NCBI RefSeq assembly: GCF_964340395.1
Contig: NC_135554.1
Coordinates: 1,607,501-1,671,500, forward strand
Direction: 5' to 3'
Length of the DNA: 64,000 nt
From: Glandiceps talaboti
Lineage: Eukaryota > Hemichordata > Enteropneusta > Spengelidae
The translations under genes and the position numbers were made by a program. Below the pieces are notes generated by a model. The model worked only from the letters and a program-made list of their open reading frames with translations, was not told where the DNA came from and ran no database searches. This document shows positions 1-13,946 of this stretch, one piece after another; the stretch's first letter is position 1, and the number at the start of each line of letters is the position of its first letter.

Positions 1-803
1 GGGCAATGTATGCACTGATATAGGTAGGGGCAATGTATGCACTGATATAGGTAGGGGTAATGTATGCACTGATATAGGTAGGGGTAATGTATGCACTGAT
101 ATAGGTAGGGGTAATGTATGCACTGATATAGGTTGGGGCAATGTATGCACTGATATAGGTAGGGGTAATGTATGCACTGATATAGGTAGGGGTAATGTAT
201 GCACTGATATAGGTTGGGGCAATGTATGCACTGAATGATATAGGTAGGGGTAATGTATGCACTGATATAGGTAGGGGTAATGTATGCACTGATATAGGTT
301 GGGGCAATGTATGCACTGAATGATATAGGTAGGGGTAATGTATGCACTGATATAGGTAGGGGCAATGTATGCACTGATATAGGTAGGGGTAATGTATGCA
401 CTGATATAGGTAGGGGCAATGTATGCACTGATATAGGTAGGGGCAATGTATGCACTGATATAGGTATGGGCAATGTATGCACTGATATAGGTAGGGGCAA
501 TGTATGCACTGAATGATATAGGTAGGGGTAATGTATGCACTGATATAGGTAGGGGTAATGTATGCACTGATATAGGTAGGGGTAATGTATGCACTGAATG
601 ATATAGGTAGGGGTAATGTATGCACTGATATAGGTAGGGGTAATGTATGTACTGATATAGGTTGGGGCAATGTATGCACTGAGTGATATAGGTAGGGGTA
701 ATGTATGCACTGAGTGATATAGGTAGGGGCAATGTATGCACTGAGTGATATAGGTAGGGGCAATGTATGCACTGAGTGATATAGGTAGGGGCAATGTATA
801 CAA
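1..803. repeat. 27/31-bp minisatellite, cut by the window edge
   Basis: About 28 head-to-tail copies of a unit starting GATATAGGTAGGGGYAATGT. Two length forms are mixed: 27 bp, and 31 bp with an extra GAAT or GAGT at the junction. The 31-bp forms cluster towards the right end. The unit is a multiple of three in its short form, which gives a meaningless 69-residue frame (DIGRGNVCT repeats). It lies in the RIC1 intron after exon K. Positions 804-969 are plain intron. Confidence 0.95.
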
Positions 804-969
804 AATAGACACTAGAATAACGGAAACACTGACCAACTTTCAGAAGGTGTTTACCAAAAAGACCACATTCACTTTTTTTTCCTTCTTTTTTTAAAGACAT
901 AAATAACACAAATACAAACAACAAAAACTTTGATTGTCCCTGTGTAGAACACTAACAACATCTACTTAC

Positions 970-1094
970 TGTTCTTTCCATAATGCAGAAAGGCAATCCC
1001 TGCTGACAAGCCAAGCTACCACAGGGAGATGTGGGGTCACAGGTCAGCACATCATTGGCAGCCCCTAATACTACAGCATCAGCAAACAGTACAG
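970..1094 (-). CDS. RIC1: RIC1 exon K (last visible), start of the RIC1 domain
   Basis: This 125-nt exon has acceptor GTATTTCAG and donor ACA|GTAAGT. It enters in phase 1 and leaves in phase 0. With the G of exon J it reads AVLFADAVVLGAANDVLTCD, then a Cys/Gly-containing stretch, then QGLPFCIMERT. These match vertebrate '[20 protein letters not shown]' and 'VLFPFCVVERT', the entry to the C-terminal RIC1 domain. The next exon, expected to start near the 'YLHHILRQLL' region, is outside the window to the left. Confidence 0.93.
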
Positions 1095-1140
1095 CTGAAA
1101 TACAGAGTGACATGTTAGAAGGACATGCAAATTTCAACAT

Positions 1141-1148
1141 ACATACGT

Positions 1149-1202
<54 letters not shown>

Positions 1203-1250
1203 ACATACATACATACATACATACATACATACATACATACATACATACGT

Positions 1251-1296
<46 letters not shown>

Positions 1297-1447
1297 GTAG
1301 TACATACATACATACGTACGTACGTACATACATACATACATACATACATACGTACATACATACATACATACATACATACATACGTACATACATACATATA
1401 CACACATACGTACGTACAAACATACATATACACACATACATGCAAAC
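1141..1447. repeat. CA and CATA/CGTA microsatellite block
   Basis: Two runs of CA (about 60 and 35 bp) separated and followed by CATA and CGTA tetranucleotide runs. The block lies about 45 bp upstream of the RIC1 exon K acceptor on the gene strand, so it reads as TG/TATG there. Apparent open frames of Tyr-Val-Cys-Met or His-Thr repeats across it are artefacts. Confidence 0.95.
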
Positions 1448-1649
1448 AAACATATATCTCCACGGATTGTTCTGATTGCAGGATGTCTCATTTGCATAAT
1501 TTATTCACATGATTTGCATAACAATATAACAATATTATTTCAAACAATAACGATTATTTTTCTCGGGGAAGCTACAATTATCTCAAACTAAATGTCCAGA
1601 GATGAGTATACTTAAAAAAACAATTTTTTTTTACATACACCTATATCTT

Positions 1650-2946
1650 TGTTTGTTTGTTTGTTTGACTTTATGTAAACTCAATAAATTGTTGAGCCAA
1701 AGGCTCTTCTACCACAATGTCGAGTAAGGGAAATTTACAATATATTAACATATATAGAAAAATAAATGATGACAAATTAAGAAGCGGGTATAATAAAATA
1801 ATGATACTAATAATAATGACTGACACATCAGGGTAGCACATCAGAACAATTACATTTGATATAAAAAGTGAGATTTACATTTCATTGTAAAAGAATTCAA
1901 ACTAATAGATGTTCTAAGGTCCTTCAGGAGACTATTCCAGATTTTAACTCCATTAAAAACAAAACTTTTCTTAAAATGTTTAGGTATGTACAAATCATTC
2001 CGAGATGTTGATCTTGTACGATAACTATGTACACTCTCAACAGGTTTGAATATATTTAGATAGTCTGGTGCTAAATTATTTAATACTTTATACATTAAAA
2101 CTGACTGATAATAAGCAACTTTTTGGCTAAAAGTAAGCCACTTCAAATGATTTAAAAGAGGTGCACTCGGTGTATTATAAGCAGAGTCTGTCAGAGTTCT
2201 TGCTACATGTTTTTACAGTCTTTCTATTTGATTTAAAAGAACAGTAGAAAGTGCAATTGCCCAATACAGTTGAACAATAATCGAAATGTGGTAAGATAAA
2301 ACAATTATAAAAAGTCAATCTACTTTTCATTGTTAAAAATGGTTTTATCCGTTTGAAATGTAAAAGCTTAAAAGCTACCTTCCTAGTCAAAGAGCTAATC
2401 TGTTTTTCCCAATCAATGGTTATGCCCAATAGTGTATCTTGTGACACGCATTTCAGTTGGTCATGTCCACACATAATTTTAATACCTTTACCTTGTCTTA
2501 ACTTTCTCTGTGAAGATCAAATGAGCATAACTTTGGTCTTTTGGGAATTTATACACATTTTGTTGTCATCACACCAATTCATAATAGAATTCATGACATT
2601 ATTTAAATTGGTCTCAATAAGTTGTGTGTCAGGACTTATTACCTGTGCTGCTGTATCATCAGCATACATATACATATCAGAGCCAAGAAGAAGGTCATTA
2701 ATGAACAGTAAAAACAACAGGGGTCCTAAAATGGATCCTTGAGGGACACTTACATTAAATGGGTAAGACTTATTATGAGGGTATACCATTGAACAAGACT
2801 AACTGAGATCTAATACTGAGATAAGATTCAAAGAATCCCATCGTTGTCTCAGAACAGCCATAAACTTTCAATTTCTGAAGCATGATGTTGTGATTTACGA
2901 GATCAAATGCTTTCCTGAAATCAACCAAACATGGCTGCTGTTATTT
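1650..2946 (-). mobile_element. Decayed non-LTR retrotransposon (reverse transcriptase part and 3' end)
   Basis: On the minus strand, frames read VDFRKAFDLVNHNIM (motif A, near 2930-2880), VSVPQGSILGPLLFLLFIND (motif B) and YMYADDTAAQ (catalytic motif C), then a C-terminal stretch ending ISLNSFTMKCKSHFLYQ at 1850. It then has an AT-rich 3' UTR and a (CAAA)n tail at about 1650-1667. The copy is 5'-truncated. It carries an in-frame stop at 2517 and a frameshift between 2175 and 2146. The family resembles the CR1/L2/Rex group, but the clade is uncertain. It sits in the RIC1 intron before exon K. Confidence 0.85.
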
Positions 2947-3279
2947 ATGCTTTGCCAAAGTTTAAATGCTATTCTCAATCTCATGTGAACTTGATCATTA
3001 AGGACTGTAATAGTAGCACAGAACCATACCAGAGTAGTTATTCTTTAAGAATAAGTATATATGTTCAGTTTTAATTCATATTTACTGATACAATGCAAAA
3101 TTAGTCTTAACATCATATGCCAGGGAAAGCTTAGCTTGTACAGTAACACTTCCCAATCATAATAACTATCATTCAGTACTAGAATTGTTCAAGTGTAAAT
3201 TCCTAATTGTGTCAGCTGTAAAAAGAAGTTTGGAAAGGTGTTAATATGTTCATTTCTCCAATATAACCCTTTCAGTTAT
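2947..3279. other. Intron, no feature seen
   Basis: AT-rich single-copy-looking intron of RIC1 between a dead LINE and the 38-bp array. I see no exon, repeat or RNA gene in it. Confidence 0.6.
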
Positions 3280-4695
3280 GTGCAAGTTAATGGTTGTAAT
3301 GGGGTGTGAAGATTACAGTGCAAGTTAATGGTTGTAATGGGGTGTGAAGATTACAGTGAAAGTTAATGGTGGTAACGGGGTGTGAAGATTATAGTGCAAG
3401 TTAATGGTGGTAACAGGGTGTGAAGATTACAGTGAAAGTTAATGGTGGTAACGAGGTGTGAAGATTACAGTGCAAGTTAATGGTGGTAACAGGGTGTGAA
3501 GATTATAGTGCAAGTTAATGGTGGTAATGGGGTGTGAAGATTATAGTGCAAGTTAGTGGTGGTAATGGGGTGTGAAGATTATAGTGCAAGTTAATGGTGG
3601 TAATGGGGTGTGAAGATTACAGTGCAAGTTAATGGTGGTAACAGGGTGTGAAGATTACAGTGCAAGTTAATGGTGGTAATGGGGTGTGAAGATTATAGTG
3701 CAAGTTAATGGTGGTAACGAGGTGTGAAGATTACAGTGCAAGTTAATGGTGGTAATGGGGTGTGAAGATTACAGTGCAAGTTAATGGTGGTAATGGGGTG
3801 TGAAGATTACAGTGCAAGTTAATGGTGGTAACAGGGTGTGAAGAATACAGTGCAAGTTAATGGTGGTAATGGGGTGTGAAGATTACAGTGCAAGTTAATG
3901 GTGGTAACAGGGTGTGAAGAATACAGTGCAAGTTAATGGTGGTAATGGGGTGTGAAGATTACAGTGCAAGTTAATGGTGGTAACAGGGTGTGAAGATTAC
4001 AGTGCAAGTTAATGGTGGTAACAGGGTGTGAAGATTATAGTGCAAGTTAATGGTGGTAACAGGGTGTGAAGAATACAGTGCAAGTTAATGGTGGTAATGG
4101 GGTGTGAAGATTACAGTGAAAGTTAATGGTGGTAATGGGGTATGAAGATTATAGTGCAAGTTAATGGTGGTAATGGGGTGTGAAGATTACAGTGCAAGTT
4201 AATGGTGGTAACAGGGTGTGAAGATTACAGTGCAAGTTAATGGTGGTAATGGGGTGTGAAGATTACAGTGCAAGTTAATGGTGGTAATGGGGTGTGAAGA
4301 TTACAGTGCAAGTTAATGGTGGTAACAGGGTGTGAAGATTATAGTGCAAGTTAATGGTGGTAATGGGGTGTGAAGATTACAGTGCAAGTTAATGGTGGTA
4401 ACGGGGTGTGAAGATTATAGTGCAAGTTAATGGTGGTAATGGGGTGTGAAGATTACAGTGAAAGTTAATGGTGGTAATGGGGTGTGAAGATTACAGTGCA
4501 AGTTAATGGTGGTAACAGGGTGTGAAGATTACAGTGCAAGTTAATGGTGGTAATGGGGTGTGAAGATTATAGTGCAAGTTAATGGTGGTAATGGGGTGTG
4601 AAGATTACAGGCAAGTTAATGGTGGTAACGGGGTGTGAAGATTACAGTGCAAGTTAATGGTGGTAATGGGGTGTGAAGATTACAGTGCAAGTTAA
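3280..4695. repeat. 38-bp minisatellite, first block
   Basis: About 37 copies of a 38-bp unit beginning GTGCAAGTTAATGGTGGTAA and ending GGGGTGTGAAGATTACA. Variable sites (AACG/AACA/AATG, TTACA/TTATA) are shuffled between units, as expected from unequal exchange. The array stops in mid-unit at GTTAA, where a transposon begins, and resumes at 7381. Confidence 0.96.
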
Positions 4696-5871
4696 GGGTG
4701 AGGTTTTTTTTTTTTTGTTTCTCATCTCCAATGGAATAGTCAGGCGGGGCGGGCGGGCGAAATAAAAAAAAAGGGGGGCAAGAAAAAAAAATGTATTTTT
4801 TCAGTTCTATTCTCTGTCCTTTCTGTCCTGTTAGTCTCTATACAACTTCATTTCTCTTCTCTTTATTGAATTCCTTGTTACAAGTCTCTTTCCTTCATTT
4901 TAGCAAGGTTGACAAGTCTGTAGAACAACTTTGTAAGAAGATGATTAAATACTTATCATCCTGATGGGTGTATATCTGTAGCCATGAACTATTGTGTGAT
5001 TTTATCAGGAGTACTAATACATTCGTCCTATTAATCAAAGTGGCATTGCCATCGCTAACAATGTTTTCAAGTTATCCAATTTGAACTTTAGTATGTAACT
5101 TTTTGAAACACTTACGTGATTGTCATCAGTGTGCTAGATGAATTATAATCCACCAGATAACATGTAAACATTTCTAGAACTCAGAACCCCTTTGGGATTT
5201 ACTGTTTAAAAGTAATTAAAAGTAATAATGTAAACATCGGAATGTCTTCAAAGGTCATGCATGTCATGGGTCATGAAACGCTATGGAGTCGGTCATTTCC
5301 CTGATAATACAACTGATTTAAAGCTAAAAACTGGTCAAGAAATTAGAAATGCAGTATGACTTTTACCAATTTTAAGCATAATTTTGAAAATGATGGAAAT
5401 ATTCTGAGCTATTATTACATTGCAGCAAAATGTACCCCGTGACAGTATTAATTTTGAGCCCTGTCCCTCATCAAACGTCAACGGCTTCTGCCATGATGAA
5501 AGACACATGCTGCTCTGACGTAACAAAGGGGTTGGGTGGGTGGGTGGGTGGGTGGGTGGGTGAGGGGGGGGGGGGGTGTTAGACGGCGGTGTTCTGCCAA
5601 GGTTTCCAACAAGTGGGGACACAGGCCCCTTGGTTCCAAAAAGTGGTGTCATTTGACAGGGAGTGGGGTCATTATTGTCTATGAAATATTCATATAAATT
5701 ATCTCAGACCACTATAGAGATACTGTGGTCTGAGATATTCCATTACGTATAGACCATTACCTAACTACATAAAAAAAATCCATTCATAATAACAGTTCCA
5801 GTAAGCTATTTTTTGAAAATTGTGTACTACACATTACACCTTAGAAAAAGAAGGCAATTAAGATTATGTAA

Positions 5872-5979
<108 letters not shown>

Positions 5980-6261
5980 TGATATATTGTTTAGAAAGAT
6001 TGGACAGCCAGGTAGTCACAATTTTTAATCTGAATATCAATGAATAGCAGTGCTAAAATTTATAATTCCCTTTTTTCAGACAAGGAGACAATGAACAACT
6101 TCAAAATAAGTCACAGTGAACATATGATTGAATAAAAACTTTGAGAAATCCTAAACTTGTAACCACTTGTTTCATTTTTAAAATTGTTAGTACACTGCTG
6201 TGTTCAAGTATCATTCCCTCTTCAAATTCATGACATTTTGAAGAAAAAAATCCCTGACTTT

Positions 6262-7062
6262 AAAAAGTACCAAATGTGAACGAAAAACTTACAAATAATA
6301 GTCAAACAAGCTTTAAAATAATTTATTTTTTATTAATTAACCGTTACTGGCTGTGTATCATGATTTGGTCCTGCTATATCAAATGACAGCATAGTTACGT
6401 ACCGTAAACTTGCAATGATACGGAAAGCTGACATTAGGTGTCCTTGAAACTCAGAACTTGAATCTTTAACTAAAACTATCAACAAAGTCAAAGTTGGGAT
6501 GCTCTGTAAATATTACATTAATTTTTTTCTGATTTGCACAACAAGTTCGTTCTTCATATCTGACCGGGCGCACATGCATCGGCCGTCTATAGTGGCCATG
6601 CCATGCCAGTGATTACGCATTGATTCAGTGCCCAACATTCACATAAAATGTGTCACTAGCACTGTCAACATCATGCAACACGATCCCCTAACACAGCTTT
6701 TTCGGAATCAAAATACACATGTACTCATTTAATTTAACCCATCAACAAATGAAAATCACAACCTGTCCCATAAATTTGGTTCACGAAGGCTTCTGAGCTG
6801 TGGCATGGCAGATAGATGTTCCGGTAGCAAGTTCAGTGTTTCGCACACGTCAGTGATTAGGTCAGAGGTCACGACAGTGACAGTAGACAAAACATGTGAC
6901 GAGAGACGTCTATTTCGACGTCTCATCTAATCCCTCTAATGTTTTAATTTGTAGATTAAGTTGATCTTTTTGTGGCATTTTTTATGTTAACAATAGAACT
7001 GCGCGTTGTCACTGTATCTTATATTATGTCAACAAAACTTTCCCTTACGCAGTCAGTATAGT
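6262..7062. repeat. Dispersed ~800-bp repeat, copy 1
   Basis: From TACCAAATGTGAACGAAAAAC to about GTCAGTATAGT, this stretch is clearly homologous, with scattered substitutions and small indels, to 42290-43087 in the same orientation. Both copies contain the 'TCCTGCTATATCAAATGACAG' region and the 'CATCACGATC/CACGATCC' region. No coding potential is evident. Here it lies wholly inside the TAA-flanked transposon, so it may be part of that family. Confidence 0.8.
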
Positions 7063-7380
7063 ACTTCTTGTGGGATTCACGTCGAGTCAGAGCCTGGCCT
7101 GGTCCGGCCGTGGACTTAGATAATGTTGATGTCTGCCGTAAAATGAATGCGCCAAAGCGACGCAAGGTGGGAAAATTATTGCTTCATTTGTAATTTTAGG
7201 GGGTCAATGTCGCAAGGTCGTGGCCTCGGCAGAACTGGCCTAAGACGCCATGGGCAACCTTACAATTTTGCTGTGCTCAGGGGTCGGTCGGAAATAAAAA
7301 AACTTTTTTTTTTCTGATGTCGGAGCTGCAAATTAGGGTCGGTCGGGAGATGAGAAACAGAAAAATAAAAAGGGCCACCC

Positions 7381-7853
7381 TAATGGTGGTAATGGGGTGT
7401 GAAGATTACAGTGCAAGTTAATGGTGGTAATGGGGTGTGAAGATTATAGTGCAAGTTAATGGTGGTAATGGGGTGTGAAGATTACAGGCAAGTTAATGGT
7501 GGTAACGGGGTGTGAAGATTACAGTGCAAGTTAATGGTGGTAATGGGGTGTGAAGATTACAGTGCAAGTTAATGGTGGTAATGGGGTGTGAAGATTACAG
7601 TGCAAGTTAATGGTGGTAATGGGGTGTGAAGAATACAGTGCAAGTTAATGGTGGTAACGGGGTGTGAAGATTACAGTGCAAGTTAATGGTGGTAATGGGG
7701 TGTGAAGATTACAATTCAAGTTAATGGTGGTAATGGGGTGTGAAGATTACAGTGCAAGTTAATGGTGGTAACGGGGTGTGAAGATTACAATTCAAGTTAA
7801 TGGTGGTAATGGGGTGTGAAGATTACAGTGCAAGTTAATGGTGGTAACGGGGT
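7381..7853. repeat. 38-bp minisatellite, second block
   Basis: About 12 more copies of the same 38-bp unit as at 3280-4695, starting with the duplicated TAA and ending in a 'CTTTTAGTAGT' direct repeat. With the inserted element removed, the two blocks form one array of about 50 units. Confidence 0.96.
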
Positions 7854-8803
7854 GTCTTTTAGTAGTCTTTTAGTAGTCAAAAAATTACAAATATATTAAA
7901 CTCAAGAGGTCATTGACTATTTCTACAAATACAGACTACTTTCAACATTCTTCCTACTGAGATGATTGTACAGACACTTCAATCTTGCTGTTTCTAATTC
8001 CAGCCCAGAACTTCAACGCCTTGGTGAAATCAAAGCAAAATCCTTAATTTAAGTTTGTTTAAACTTTGTATATATTTAGATGCAGGAATCGCTTCTGTCC
8101 TAAATCTTGTGAAACATGAGACTTACTATGAGCCTGTGTGTGTGATAGTTAGTGAGGTCATTAGCCGCCATATTGGAAAATACATCTTTGCCAGTCGTTC
8201 AACATTTCATGATGTATGATATCAAACTACAAACTAAAAGTGTTTTCAGAGTAAAATTGAACTGAGAACTGATGATCGGAAATAATATCGTCACTTTATC
8301 CAGGTATATTAGCCTGTTACATTCATTTGGTGGTTCTTGGGGTAGAAATGGACGTGTACTGTACAAAATGAAGGACACTGAATACGTATGTTTATCTTGC
8401 CATTATGCAATCCTGTTGGCTTGTAGGTATAAACTACATTTATTATTTTGAGTCACACCTTGTGTTAGGGCTAACAAGTCAAAATTAGCACCAGTTGTAG
8501 TTGTTGGCCAACAGTGTATATAATTAAAATTTCCCTTCTACTGTTTCAAAAGTAACGCTGGTTAGCATGTATGTAAGTGTCTCCTTGTAATACAATGGGC
8601 TGTGGGCTGTCTCCGAACGAACACAGGCTGAACACATCAAAGTTCTGAGCGGCTGGTATGTAAATTTAAATGGAAGACAGCAGTTTTAATGGGGTGGTTG
8701 CAATATTTATTAGGGCCCATTTAAGAAAGACTGAGGAGAACACTGCTGGGTCTAACCACAAGACTATAGCTTTACTGAAAACACACTATCGGCATTACTT
8801 CTT
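7854..8803. other. Intron, no feature seen
   Basis: Single-copy-looking RIC1 intron of about 950 bp. I see no exon, long repeat or RNA gene. Confidence 0.55.
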
Positions 8804-8807
8804 TTAA

Positions 8808-11601
8808 AGGCCAAGGTCCAAACAGGCTATGTGCCCACGCTATGGAAGTAGGTTTGCGCATGTGCAACGTAATACGTTTGTTTATCTGGGAGGAGCATTT
8901 GGTAAATCCGACCCAGGTAGTTTATCAACATATTAGTGGCTGTTCACACATATTGGTTACATGTAGTTCTTGCCTTATCCGAAGAGTCCCTTGTTATATT
9001 TTTTTTCAAGTCTAGTGGCAGTGTTTCTGCTACGTTTGTTTCCGGTGCGTACGTACGGCCAGACACCCAGTCTGGGTGAAACACGTATTTCTATAAACTT
9101 ATACATACAAATTATAACCAGAAAAATTATATTTTGAGGGACCTGTTCTAACACGATCCAAACACTATTACACAGTGTCAATTTGTATCATTGAAATTGT
9201 AAACTGAAATTCTTGGGTACGAACAAACTTACTTACTTGTATCATTTGTACAAGGTACTAGATTACAGTTGCACACGTACACACTGGCGTCGGCATTTGG
9301 TCGATCGTTACCACACCAAAATCGTTAGATAGATGAGAATTTTTTTTTACAGATTACATGTAGGTCGTGTTTTGACAGCATAATCGTGAAAACTTCAACA
9401 TTAACTTCACAAGTATCGCACGGGTCAGAGTGGACTAAGCTTTGCACTTCCAATACTGTACACTCGGTAGCTAGCTACATGCGATCTCGAGTTTGGTAGA
9501 AATGTCATTGATGTTCCCGTTATTTTCCTTCTGTGTTCTAATTCTTTGAAAGTATCTGTTATGGCTGTTTTATGATTGATTAATCTTGTATTTCCAAACC
9601 CAATGTCTCAGGAAACAGTCAAGAAAATCACAAACATGTGCTTCTCCGAGTTATCCCGATGTGTACGAGTACCACCCAGCTATTTCATAAATGCATACGT
9701 CGTGCACGCGTGATGGGGTGAGTACGGACTCTTGTTTGGTCTCCGCTCTGTCTCCGTGCGTATGTTTGACTACGATGTCAGTCGATGTCATTTACATGAC
9801 GAGGATTATTGCTGGATAGTGCCAAAACATATGGAAACGATTTTTGAGAAAACTGGAAAGAATTTAATACAATTTCTCAACTTTCAAATTTGAATGAAAC
9901 AAATATTTATGATGCCTCCATGATTGTACTTGTAGTCTTGTTAGTTCGCGTTACGTTCATCTCCACAACATGCACAGAGCTAGAGATCGTAGAGAACAGT
10001 CAACAGGTATAGGAACTAGACTAGGCAGTGATGTATGATCTATGTGTACAACATAGACAGTTGTCCTTGAAATTTGATGATCATTACAGAAATAAAAGAG
10101 TTGCCAACGTTAGATTTGTTTATGAATTATATCACTCGTTTATCAGTATCAAATGTCGCACTAAATGTTTCAAACATGTCTTGCTTTGGGGTCATCAGAA
10201 AATTTAACTGAAAGTATGGGAATTCTTGATCGAAATACATTCAGTCATAAAATCCTCAGGTTTCTGACAATTTCCAATACTTGTTACAAGAAAGGCTGCA
10301 TTCCAAGAATATTTGGTTAGCTACATGTATTACATCTGATGCCATATACGTGACACGCACGATCATTGTCCAGTTTGCACCACATGGTGTGCCTCGCCTC
10401 CTGTACACGTACCGTACGTCTATCTTGTCTGTCAGTGCTACATTTTGCTTCCTCTCTTCATTTTTCTCAGATGTTTTAAGAATTTTAAAAGTCAGTGTCC
10501 GATCGACAAATTTTCTTTCCACTGAAGTTTAGAAAACATTTAATTATACTCTACGTAAACGTCGTGTTGTTGCATCATACATGATGAGACGTCACATTGA
10601 CCTCACACTTCGCTTCACGCTTCCTTCAACGTCCGGTCCCTATGAAAGTAGTTCGAAGGCTTTCGCTAGCAATAGCGTGGCCAGTCTTGTTTTAATTTAC
10701 CGCGTAATCCTCAAATGTTTTCCAAATAATTATGAATTTATTTCTTTTTTTTACACTTTGGGTATTTTACTTGCTATTAGTACTTTTGGGAAACTCGTAT
10801 TTAATTTTCCGACCTTAGAATTTTTTTCAATGGTCGTCAGGTTTTAGTACTTTCCTTAGCCGGTCCCACAACTAAACTGTTGTGGTTATAAGTTATAGCT
10901 GGGCATTGTGACCGGTAGGTAACCGGCTATTATCTACATCACTGCCTATGTATAGGTACGTCAACGACACAACTACGTATACTTGACAGAAAACACTTGT
11001 TGCGCGCACAAAAAGTTGTATGAAATTGTGATTTTACTAAGGAGTGTAGCAACCCAGAACGTACATCGATCAAACTGAGAAACATTTTGGTTTCATTTTA
11101 TGTCATTCTATTTCAGTAACAATGTATCATTTTCACGTACCGTTCACACATGTGAGCTTGATTTTAGGCAAAATATCGGGCTAACAGAGTGCACACAGAC
11201 TCTTTTGTTCGCTTGTATTGTTTGCATTCGGTATTTGGCATTTCGCACGTTGTTTATTTGCACCATTCACAGTGTCTTATCATGCTTTGTGTAACTTGTA
11301 AGCCTAATTGACAACTGGCCAACGTTTTTTACTAGACAAATTTGAAACAAATTTTGGGTCAGTTTGAGGGTAAACCTGCTATATTGGCTACCAAACTTAG
11401 TTAAAATCAGTTATTTCTACTCATGTTGCATCACTATATATCTACAAACAGTATATATGAAATATGAGAGCCATGTGAAACTTTTTCAGTGCAAAATTGG
11501 ATGAAGACATGAGGGCAAAGCCAGTGCTCCTTACAGCAGTTTGAATTTCCCGCATATGCATACATTACCCATAATCCTCTTTATATAGTGGACCTTGGCC
11601 T
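8808..11601. mobile_element. TTAA-flanked DNA transposon, long copy
   Basis: The ends AGGCCAAGGTCCA and TGGACCTTGGCCT are perfect inverted repeats, flanked on both sides by TTAA (8804-8807 and 11602-11605). A shorter copy at 44850-46267 shares the ends and most of the sequence but lacks two internal blocks (about 870 and 430 bp). TTAA duplication is known for piggyBac and some other superfamilies, but the AGGCC terminus is not the usual piggyBac CCC. No transposase frame is visible in 2.8 kb. The element lies about 70 bp from the RIC1 exon J donor. Confidence 0.85.
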
Positions 11602-11673
11602 TTAAGGCTTACAACACAAGTCTACTAACCCTTTGTAGCAAGAAATGACAGGAAGTAATACTAATAGACTCAC

Positions 11674-11770
11674 CAAGTGGGTAAATCTGCAGTTTGAAGG
11701 GAAGCATAATTCTCTTGGCAAGAAAACTGTGTGGTTTGTCTTCTTTTGTAGGAAATAGAGGTAACCACAC
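11674..11770 (-). CDS. RIC1: RIC1 exon J, VWLPLFP motif exon
   Basis: This 97-nt exon has acceptor CATATTTCAG and donor CTTG|GTGAGT. It enters in phase 0 and leaves in phase 1. It encodes [20 protein letters not shown] followed by [12 protein letters not shown], matching vertebrate '[20 protein letters not shown]' and 'IMLPFHINIYPL' with almost complete identity. The 59-bp array starts about 40 bp upstream of its acceptor, and a 2.8-kb TTAA transposon ends about 70 bp downstream of its donor. The intervening splice signals are intact. Confidence 0.96.
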
Positions 11771-11811
11771 CTGAAATATGAAAATGTAAAAATGTTATAA
11801 GACACAGGTAA

Positions 11812-13946
11812 TGAAACTGAGATTTCAATTAATTAACTATATCATGGCCAATGTCATAATACATAATACACAGATAACCAAATAGAGATTCCAATTAATT
11901 AACTATATCATGGCCAATGTTACAATACACAGATAACCAAATAGAGATTCCAATTAATTAACTATATCATGGCCAATGTTATAATACACAGATAACCAAA
12001 TAGAGATTCCAATTAATTAACTATATCATGGCCAATGTTATAATACACAGATAACCAAATAGAGATTCCAATTAATTAACTATATCATGGCCAATGTTAT
12101 AATACACAGATAACCAAATAGAGATTCCAATTAATTAACTATATCATGGCCAATGTTATAATACACAGATAACCAAATAGAGATTCCAATTAATTAACTA
12201 TATCATGGCCAATGTTACAATACACAGATAACCAAATAGAGATTCCAATTAATTAACTATATCATGGCCAATGTTACAATACACAGATAACCAAATAGAG
12301 ATTCCAATTAATTAACTATATCATGGCCAATGTTATAATACACAGATAACCAAATAGAGATTCCAATTAATTAACTATATCATGGCCAATGTTATAATAC
12401 ACAGATAACCAAATAGAGATTCCAATTAATTAACTATATCATGGCCAATGTTATAATACACAGATAACCAAATAGAGATTCCAATTAATTAACTATATCA
12501 TGGCCAATGTTATAATACACAGATAACCAAATAGAGATTCCAATTAATTAACTATATCATGGCCAATGTTATAATACACAGATAACCAAATAGAGGTTCC
12601 AATTAATTAACTATATCATGGCCAATGTTATAATACACAGATAACCAAATAGAGATTCCAATTAATTAACTATATCATGCTAATGTTAAAATACACAGAT
12701 AACAAAATAGAGATTCCAATTAATTAACTATATCATGCTAATGTTATAATACACAGATAACCAAATAGAGATTCCAATTAATTAACTATATCATGGCCAA
12801 TGTTATAATACACAGATAACCAAATAGAGAATCCAATTAATTAACTATATCATGGCCAATGTTATAATACACAGATAACCAAATAGAGATTCCAATTAAT
12901 TAACTATATCATGCCAATGTTAAAATACACAGATAACAAAATAGAGATTCCAATTAATAACTATATCATGGCCAATGTTATAATACACAGATAACCAAAT
13001 AGAGATTCCAATTAATTAACTATATCATGGCCAATGTTATAATACACAGATAACCAAATAGAGATTCCAATTAATTAACTATATCATGGCCAATGTTATA
13101 ATACACAGATAACCAAATAGAGATTCCAATTAATAACTATATTATGGCCAATGTTATAATACACAGATAACCAAATAGAGATTCCAATTAATTAACTATA
13201 TCATGGCCAATGTTACAATACACAGATAACCAAATAGAGATTCCAATTAATTAACTATATTATGGCCAATGTTATAATACACAGATAACCAAATAGAGAT
13301 TCCAATTAATTAACTATATTATGGCCAATGTTATAATACACAGATAACCAAATAGAGATTCCAATTAATTAACTATATCATGGCCAATGTTACAATACAC
13401 AGATAACCAAATAGAGATTCCAATTAATAACTATATTATGGCCAATGTTATAATGCACAGATAACCAAATAGAGATTCCAATTAATTAACTATATCATGG
13501 CCAATGTTATAAGACACAGATAACCAAATAGAGATTCCAATTAATAACTATATCATGGCCAATGTTATAATACACAGATAACCAAATAGAGATTCCAATT
13601 AATTAACTATATCATGGCCACTGTTATAATGCACAGATAACCAAATAGAGATTCCAATTAATTAACTATATCATGGCCAATGTTATAAGACACAGATAAC
13701 CAAATAGAGGTTCCAATTAATTAACTATATCATGCTAATGTTAAAATACACAGATAACAAAATAGAGATTCCAATTAATTAACTATATCATGGCCAATGT
13801 TATAATACACAGATAACCAAATAGAGATTCCAATTAATTAACTATATCATGGCCAATGTTATAATACACAGATAACCAAATAGAGATTCCAATTAATTAA
13901 CTATATCATGGCCAATGTTATAATACACAGATAACCAAAAGAGATT
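11812..13946. repeat. 59-bp minisatellite
   Basis: About 36 copies of a 59-bp unit beginning CAGATAACCAAATAGAGATT and containing AATTAATTAACTATATCATGG. A few units have lost TAA or GC (57- and 58-bp variants), and these variants recur in blocks, which indicates multi-unit duplication. The array begins about 40 bp upstream (gene sense) of the RIC1 exon J acceptor. Confidence 0.96.

Noticed and set aside
952-1497. 181-codon frame containing RIC1 exon K read as one long protein
   Set aside because: Only 970-1094 matches RIC1. A TTTCAG acceptor and microsatellite intron explain the rest.
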